Position numbers and translations under genes: made by a program. From Acidobacteriota bacterium (GTDB taxonomy: Bacteria > Acidobacteriota > Vicinamibacteria > Vicinamibacterales > CAVVIG01), in NCBI GenBank assembly GCA_003222555.1, contig QHWL01000100.1, positions 1 to 9,195 on the forward strand: a stretch of DNA of 9,195 nt, in the 5' to 3' direction. Shown piece by piece: positions 6,609-9,195 of this stretch; the stretch's first letter is position 1; every line of letters begins with the position of its first letter. The notes beneath the pieces were generated by a model. That model had not been told where the DNA came from. It searched no databases and was given only the letters and a program-made list of their open reading frames with translations.

Positions 6609-7367
6609 TCACAAATGATTGATGAGGCTGGCGATGTTGGCCGCGCCGAAGCCGTTGTCGATGTTGACGACCGACACGCCCGACGCGCAGCTGTTGAGCA
6701 TGCCGAGCAACGCCGCGAGTCCTCCGAAGCTGGCCCCATATCCGACGCTGGTGGGCACGGCGATGACGGGCACGCTGACCAGCCCCGACACGACACTGGG
6801 CAGCGCGCCCTCCATTCCCGCGACGACGACGATGACACGGGCGGCGGCGAGCATGGAGCGCTCGCCAATCAGGCGATGGAGTCCGGCCACCCCGACATCG
6901 TAAAGACGTTGGACCTGGTTGCCCATCAGTTCGGCCGTCCGCGCGGCCTCCTCCGCGACCGGCACGTCCGAAGTGCCGGCGGCCGCGACGACGATCGTAC
7001 CCTTCCCTGGTGCGACGTCCTGCTGACGGAAGGCGACGATGGCTGCATCGGCATAGTACGTTGCCCCCGTCACGACGGCACGCACCGCGTCGAACGCCGC
7101 CTCGTTGGCTCGCGTAACCATCAGCGTCGAACCGCGACTGACGATTTCTGCCGCAATGGCGGCGATCTGGGCAGGTGTTTTGCCTAAGCCGAGGACGACT
7201 TCGGGGAAGCCCTGGCGAATGGAGCGATGGTGATCGACGCGCGCAAACCCCAAATCCTCAAACGGTCGAGCGCGCAGCGCCTCCATCAACCGAACATGGG
7301 CGGCAGCCGCATCGATTTCGCCACGGGACAATTGTTCGAGGAGCAACTGCAGCTCGAGTGCGTTCAT
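6609..7367 (-). CDS. larB: LarB, pyridinium-3,5-biscarboxylate mononucleotide synthase
   Basis: First enzyme of nickel-pincer nucleotide (NPN) cofactor synthesis. LarB carboxylates the pyridine ring of nicotinic acid adenine dinucleotide and releases AMP; LarE and LarC then add sulfur and nickel for lactate racemase and related enzymes. The 252 residues match family length. Motifs of the PurE-like fold are visible: VDHHRSIRQGFPEVVLG (44-60), AAGTSDVPVAEEA (129-141), YDVGVAGLHR (156-165), AGMEGALPSVV (183-193), VPTSVGYGASFGG (204-216) and NSCASG (225-230). C227 lies where the reactive cysteine (C221 in Lactiplantibacillus) is expected. The start is ATG at 7365-7367, with an in-frame stop just upstream (7380-7382) and a weak Shine-Dalgarno site; it ends in TGA. 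No larC, larE or larA is in the window. It is divergent from the glycosyltransferase. Confidence 0.95.
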   Translation of the reverse strand: MNALELQLLLEQLSRGEIDAAAAHVRLMEALRARPFEDLGFARVDHHRSIRQGFPEVVLGLGKTPAQIAAIAAEIVSRGSTLMVTRANEAAFDAVRAVVTGATYYADAAIVAFRQQDVAPGKGTIVVAAAGTSDVPVAEEAARTAELMGNQVQRLYDVGVAGLHRLIGERSMLAAARVIVVVAGMEGALPSVVSGLVSVPVIAVPTSVGYGASFGGLAALLGMLNSCASGVSVVNIDNGFGAANIASLINHL

Positions 7368-7435
7368 CGATCGAGAAGCCTACTCCTATGTCTATGTCGC
7401 GGGGCCGACTCACGTCTGCTCCCGTCTCCAGTTTT

Positions 7436-7467
7436 TTGACCTTGACCGACCCCGGCAGTAATATAAT
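7436..7467 (+). promoter_or_regulatory. Sigma-70 promoter for the glycosyltransferase
   Basis: TTGACC (7436-7441) lies 17 bp before TAATAT (7459-7464), which overlaps a perfect TATAAT (7462-7467). A second TTGACC occurs at 7442-7447, but its 14-bp spacing to TATAAT is short. Transcription would start near 7471-7475, giving a leader of about 55 nt before the ATG at 7529. Confidence 0.6.
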
Positions 7468-7480
7468 CGATCGTGCTGTC

Positions 7481-7549
7481 GAGGGTTTCGGCGCCAGTTT
7501 CAGGCGCGACAACACCAACCACTGAGCAATGACGCCTGCTGAAACCCTC
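7481..7549 (+). promoter_or_regulatory. Start-codon hairpin in the glycosyltransferase leader
   Basis: GAGGGTTTC (7481-7489) pairs perfectly with GAAACCCTC (7541-7549), and inside it CAGGCG (7501-7506) pairs perfectly with CGCCTG (7533-7538). The ATG (7529-7531) sits near the 3' side of the 26-nt apical loop. There is no clear Shine-Dalgarno sequence in the loop. The structure could limit or gate translation. A role is inference; the pairing is directly visible. Confidence 0.45.
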
Positions 7550-8074
7550 ACGCTCTCGGCTTACTTCTTCGTTCTCATCATTCTCGCGGTGTACGGCTGG
7601 CACCGCTACTACCTCGTGTATCTCTACATGAGGAATCGCGGCAGGGAGCCCAAAGCGGGTCCGCAGCTCAACCCTCTCCCAGTCGTCACGATCCAGCTCC
7701 CGCTCTACAACGAAATGTACGTCGCCGATCGGCTGATTGATGCCGTTTGCCGGATCGAGTATCCGCGCGAGCTCCTGGAAATCCAGGTCCTGGACGACTC
7801 CGTCGACGAAACCTGCAGCATCGCCGAGCTGGCGGTCCGCCGCTCCGCCATGCAAGGCGTGGACATCAAGTATTACCACCGGCCGGACCGCACGGGCTTC
7901 AAGGCCGGGGCGCTCGAGGCCGGATTGAAGCTGGCGCGCGGCGAATTCATTGCGATCTTCGATGCCGACTTCATGCCGACGCCCGATTTTCTGACGCGTC
8001 TGATGCCGCACTTCAGCGACCCGGGAATCGGAATGGTGCAGGCGCGCTGGGGTCACATCAATCAGGACTATTAG
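7529..8074 (+). CDS. Glycosyltransferase GT2, N-terminal part up to the TAG
   Basis: This 181-residue product ends in ARWGHINQDY before TAG. It contains the N-terminal membrane helix, the nucleotide-binding LDDS and the metal-binding DAD, but not the TED catalytic base or QQHRW, so on its own it should not be an active transferase. It is listed separately because this is the protein made if the TAG terminates. Confidence 0.7.
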   Translation: MTPAETLTLSAYFFVLIILAVYGWHRYYLVYLYMRNRGREPKAGPQLNPLPVVTIQLPLYNEMYVADRLIDAVCRIEYPRELLEIQVLDDSVDETCSIAELAVRRSAMQGVDIKYYHRPDRTGFKAGALEAGLKLARGEFIAIFDADFMPTPDFLTRLMPHFSDPGIGMVQARWGHINQDY

Positions 8075-8116
8075 CTCCTGACGAAGATTCAATCGATTCT
8101 GCTCGATGGTCACTTC

Positions 8117-9025
8117 GTGCTCGAGCATGGCGGACGAAATCGGGCCGGCCGGTTTTTCAATTTCAACGGCACCGCCGGCGTGTGGCGCCGCGAAGCGATC
8201 GACGATGCCGGCGGGTGGCAGCACGATACGCTCACCGAGGACCTCGATCTCAGCTATCGCGCGCAGCTTCGCGGATGGCGTTTCGTGTTCGTGTCCGATC
8301 TCATCGAGCCGGCTGAAGTGCCGGTGGAGATGAACGCCTTCAAGTCGCAGCAGCACCGCTGGGCGAAGGGGTCCATCCAAACCTGCCGGAAGCTGCTCCC
8401 GACGATTTTCAGGGCGGACATTCCGTTCGGCGTCAAAATCGAAGCGTTCTTCCATCTGACCGCGAACTTCAATTACCCGCTGATGTCCGTCCTCTCGGTT
8501 CTGATGTTTCCGGCCATGGTGATCCGCTACAACATGGGCTGGTACGAGATGATGCTCATCGATGTGCCGCTCTTCCTTGCGGCGACCTTTTCGGTCTGCA
8601 ACTTCTACATGGTGTGCCAGCGCGAGATTCATCGTGACTGGCGCGCGCGCCTCAAGTACCTGCCGTTCCTGATGTCGATCGGGATCGGGCTGTGCATCAA
8701 CAACACGCGCGCGGTATTCGAGGCGCTCGTCGACAAACACACCGATTTCGCCCGAACGCCGAAATACCGTATCGAAGGCGACGCCGACGAATGGGTCGGC
8801 AAGAAATACCGGCAGTCGGTCGCCCTGCAACCGCTCATCGAGCTGGCGCTCGGGCTGTACTTCACCGCCACGGTGTTCTACGCGCTGGCCAATCAAATCT
8901 ACGGAACCGTACCGTTCCTGGTCCTGTTTCAAATCGGCTTTCTCTATACCGGACTGCTGTCTCTCGTGCAACAGTACGCGGGCGATTCTGTCGTGCTCAA
9001 CACGCAGGTTGCCAGCGGAAAATGA
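8117..9025 (+). CDS. Glycosyltransferase GT2, C-terminal part after the TAG
   Basis: Same frame as the N-terminal part. The coding match resumes directly after the TAG (LLTKIQSILLDGHFV), upstream of the first possible restart, a GTG at 8117. This 302-residue segment holds FFNFNGTAGVWR, TED, QQHRW and the C-terminal membrane helices, but lacks the UDP-sugar-binding half. No good Shine-Dalgarno site precedes the GTG, so independent translation is doubtful. It ends in TGA at 9023-9025. Confidence 0.6.
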   Translation: MLEHGGRNRAGRFFNFNGTAGVWRREAIDDAGGWQHDTLTEDLDLSYRAQLRGWRFVFVSDLIEPAEVPVEMNAFKSQQHRWAKGSIQTCRKLLPTIFRADIPFGVKIEAFFHLTANFNYPLMSVLSVLMFPAMVIRYNMGWYEMMLIDVPLFLAATFSVCNFYMVCQREIHRDWRARLKYLPFLMSIGIGLCINNTRAVFEALVDKHTDFARTPKYRIEGDADEWVGKKYRQSVALQPLIELALGLYFTATVFYALANQIYGTVPFLVLFQIGFLYTGLLSLVQQYAGDSVVLNTQVASGK

Positions 9026-9031
9026 AGTCCA

Positions 9032-9067
9032 GGGCGCCATTCTCCGAGTGACCCCCTCATGGCGCCC
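9032..9067. terminator. Hairpin just after the glycosyltransferase stop
   Basis: GGGCGCCAT (9032-9040) and ATGGCGCCC (9059-9067) form a perfect 9-bp stem with an 18-nt loop, beginning 6 bp after the TGA. No T-run follows, so it may be a 3' stabilising structure or a Rho-assisted end rather than a full intrinsic terminator. Confidence 0.35.
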
Positions 9068-9195
9068 CATCGTCGCCCCGCCGGGCGGCCCCGGGCGTTC
9101 AGTCTTTCCCTCGCATCCATTGATCACCGGACAGGCGGTCCCCGATCGGGAGTAAACTCGGGCCGATCTCACGTCAAAACCGCGTCTTTCTGGAG
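9068..9195. other. Intergenic tail, probable leader of a gene beyond the window
   Basis: No coding feature is supported here. There is a GATCGG/CCGATC inverted repeat (9144-9149 and 9162-9167), and the window ends in TTTCTGGAG, which resembles a weak Shine-Dalgarno site for a plus-strand gene starting just outside. A possible promoter (CGGACA at 9128, TAAACT at 9153, 19-bp spacing) is too weak to call. Confidence 0.3.

Larger units (their letters stand above)
7529..9025 (+). pseudogene. GT2 cellulose-synthase-like glycosyltransferase interrupted by an in-frame TAG
   Basis: A processive-type membrane glycosyltransferase that would build a polysaccharide from a nucleotide sugar at the inner face of the membrane. 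The frame spans 498 codons plus TGA and is open except for TAG at codon 182 (8072-8074). N-terminal membrane helix about 10-30; catalytic motifs LDDS (88-91), KAGAL (125-129), DAD (145-147), TED (236-238) and QQHRW (274-278); about five C-terminal membrane helices (about 308-332, 340-362, 376-401, 434-454, 459-479). Family members that I recall have a serine after the aligned DY, so TCG to TAG by one base change would explain the stop. No frameshift or other lesion is seen on either side. It may be a recent pseudogene, a sequence error, or translated by amber read-through. The sugar specificity is unknown. The start is ATG at 7529, with an in-frame TGA six bases upstream. Confidence 0.85.

Noticed and set aside
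8106..8333. 75-codon plus-strand open frame starting at ATG 8106, just after the TAG
   Set aside because: It is in another frame and has no family match; the glycosyltransferase frame continues through this region.
9120..9158. Promoter for a gene beyond the right edge (TTGATC at 9120 with TAAACT at 9153)
   Set aside because: Spacing of 27 bp is far too long; the alternative CGGACA/TAAACT pair is weak.
7364..9172. Long minus-strand open frame of 602 codons antisense to the glycosyltransferase, overlapping the larB start by ATGA
   Set aside because: It has no recognisable domain, its composition is the Arg/Glu/His-rich pattern of antisense frames in GC-rich genes, and the plus strand carries clear GT2 motifs.

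Overview
This GC-rich bacterial window is probably from the Acidobacteriota, with Vicinamibacteria (subdivision 6) as the best guess. That placement is an inference from the style of the proteins and of the intergenic palindromes as I remember them; no 16S or other marker is present. It holds housekeeping genes rather than mobile or defence DNA. I see no integrase, transposase, CRISPR array or rRNA.

Minus strand, read in the direction of transcription: larB (7367-6609), a 207-bp gap with two near-identical palindromes, then mutS2 (6401-3939), dnaG (3822-2053) and rpoD (2003-288), then a terminator-like heptamer-repeat region and a tRNA with anticodon CAT (190-115). The mutS2-dnaG-rpoD block is a variant of the classical macromolecular synthesis operon (rpsU-dnaG-rpoD). 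Here a MutS2-type ATPase/Smr protein stands upstream of primase where rpsU often stands. The genes link recombination control or ribosome rescue (MutS2), primer synthesis (DnaG) and housekeeping transcription (primary sigma factor). The 116-bp mutS2-dnaG gap is almost entirely an inverted pair of 7-bp repeat arrays, and one array runs into the dnaG start codon.

Plus strand: a divergent promoter near 7436-7467 drives a membrane-bound, cellulose-synthase-like GT2 glycosyltransferase (7529-9025). Its frame is intact and carries all catalytic motifs, but it is broken by one in-frame TAG at 8072-8074. A long hairpin places its start codon in a loop. The last 170 bp hold a hairpin and probably the leader of a gene beyond the window.

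The left edge (1-117) is a 51-bp tandem repeat plus an inverted repeat that overlaps the encoded CCA end of the tRNA. No gene-free stretch exceeds 300 bp. The most interesting signals are the amber codon in the glycosyltransferase, the heptamer arrays at operon junctions (especially at dnaG), and the tRNA-abutting repeat. I did not find a convincing new multi-gene system.
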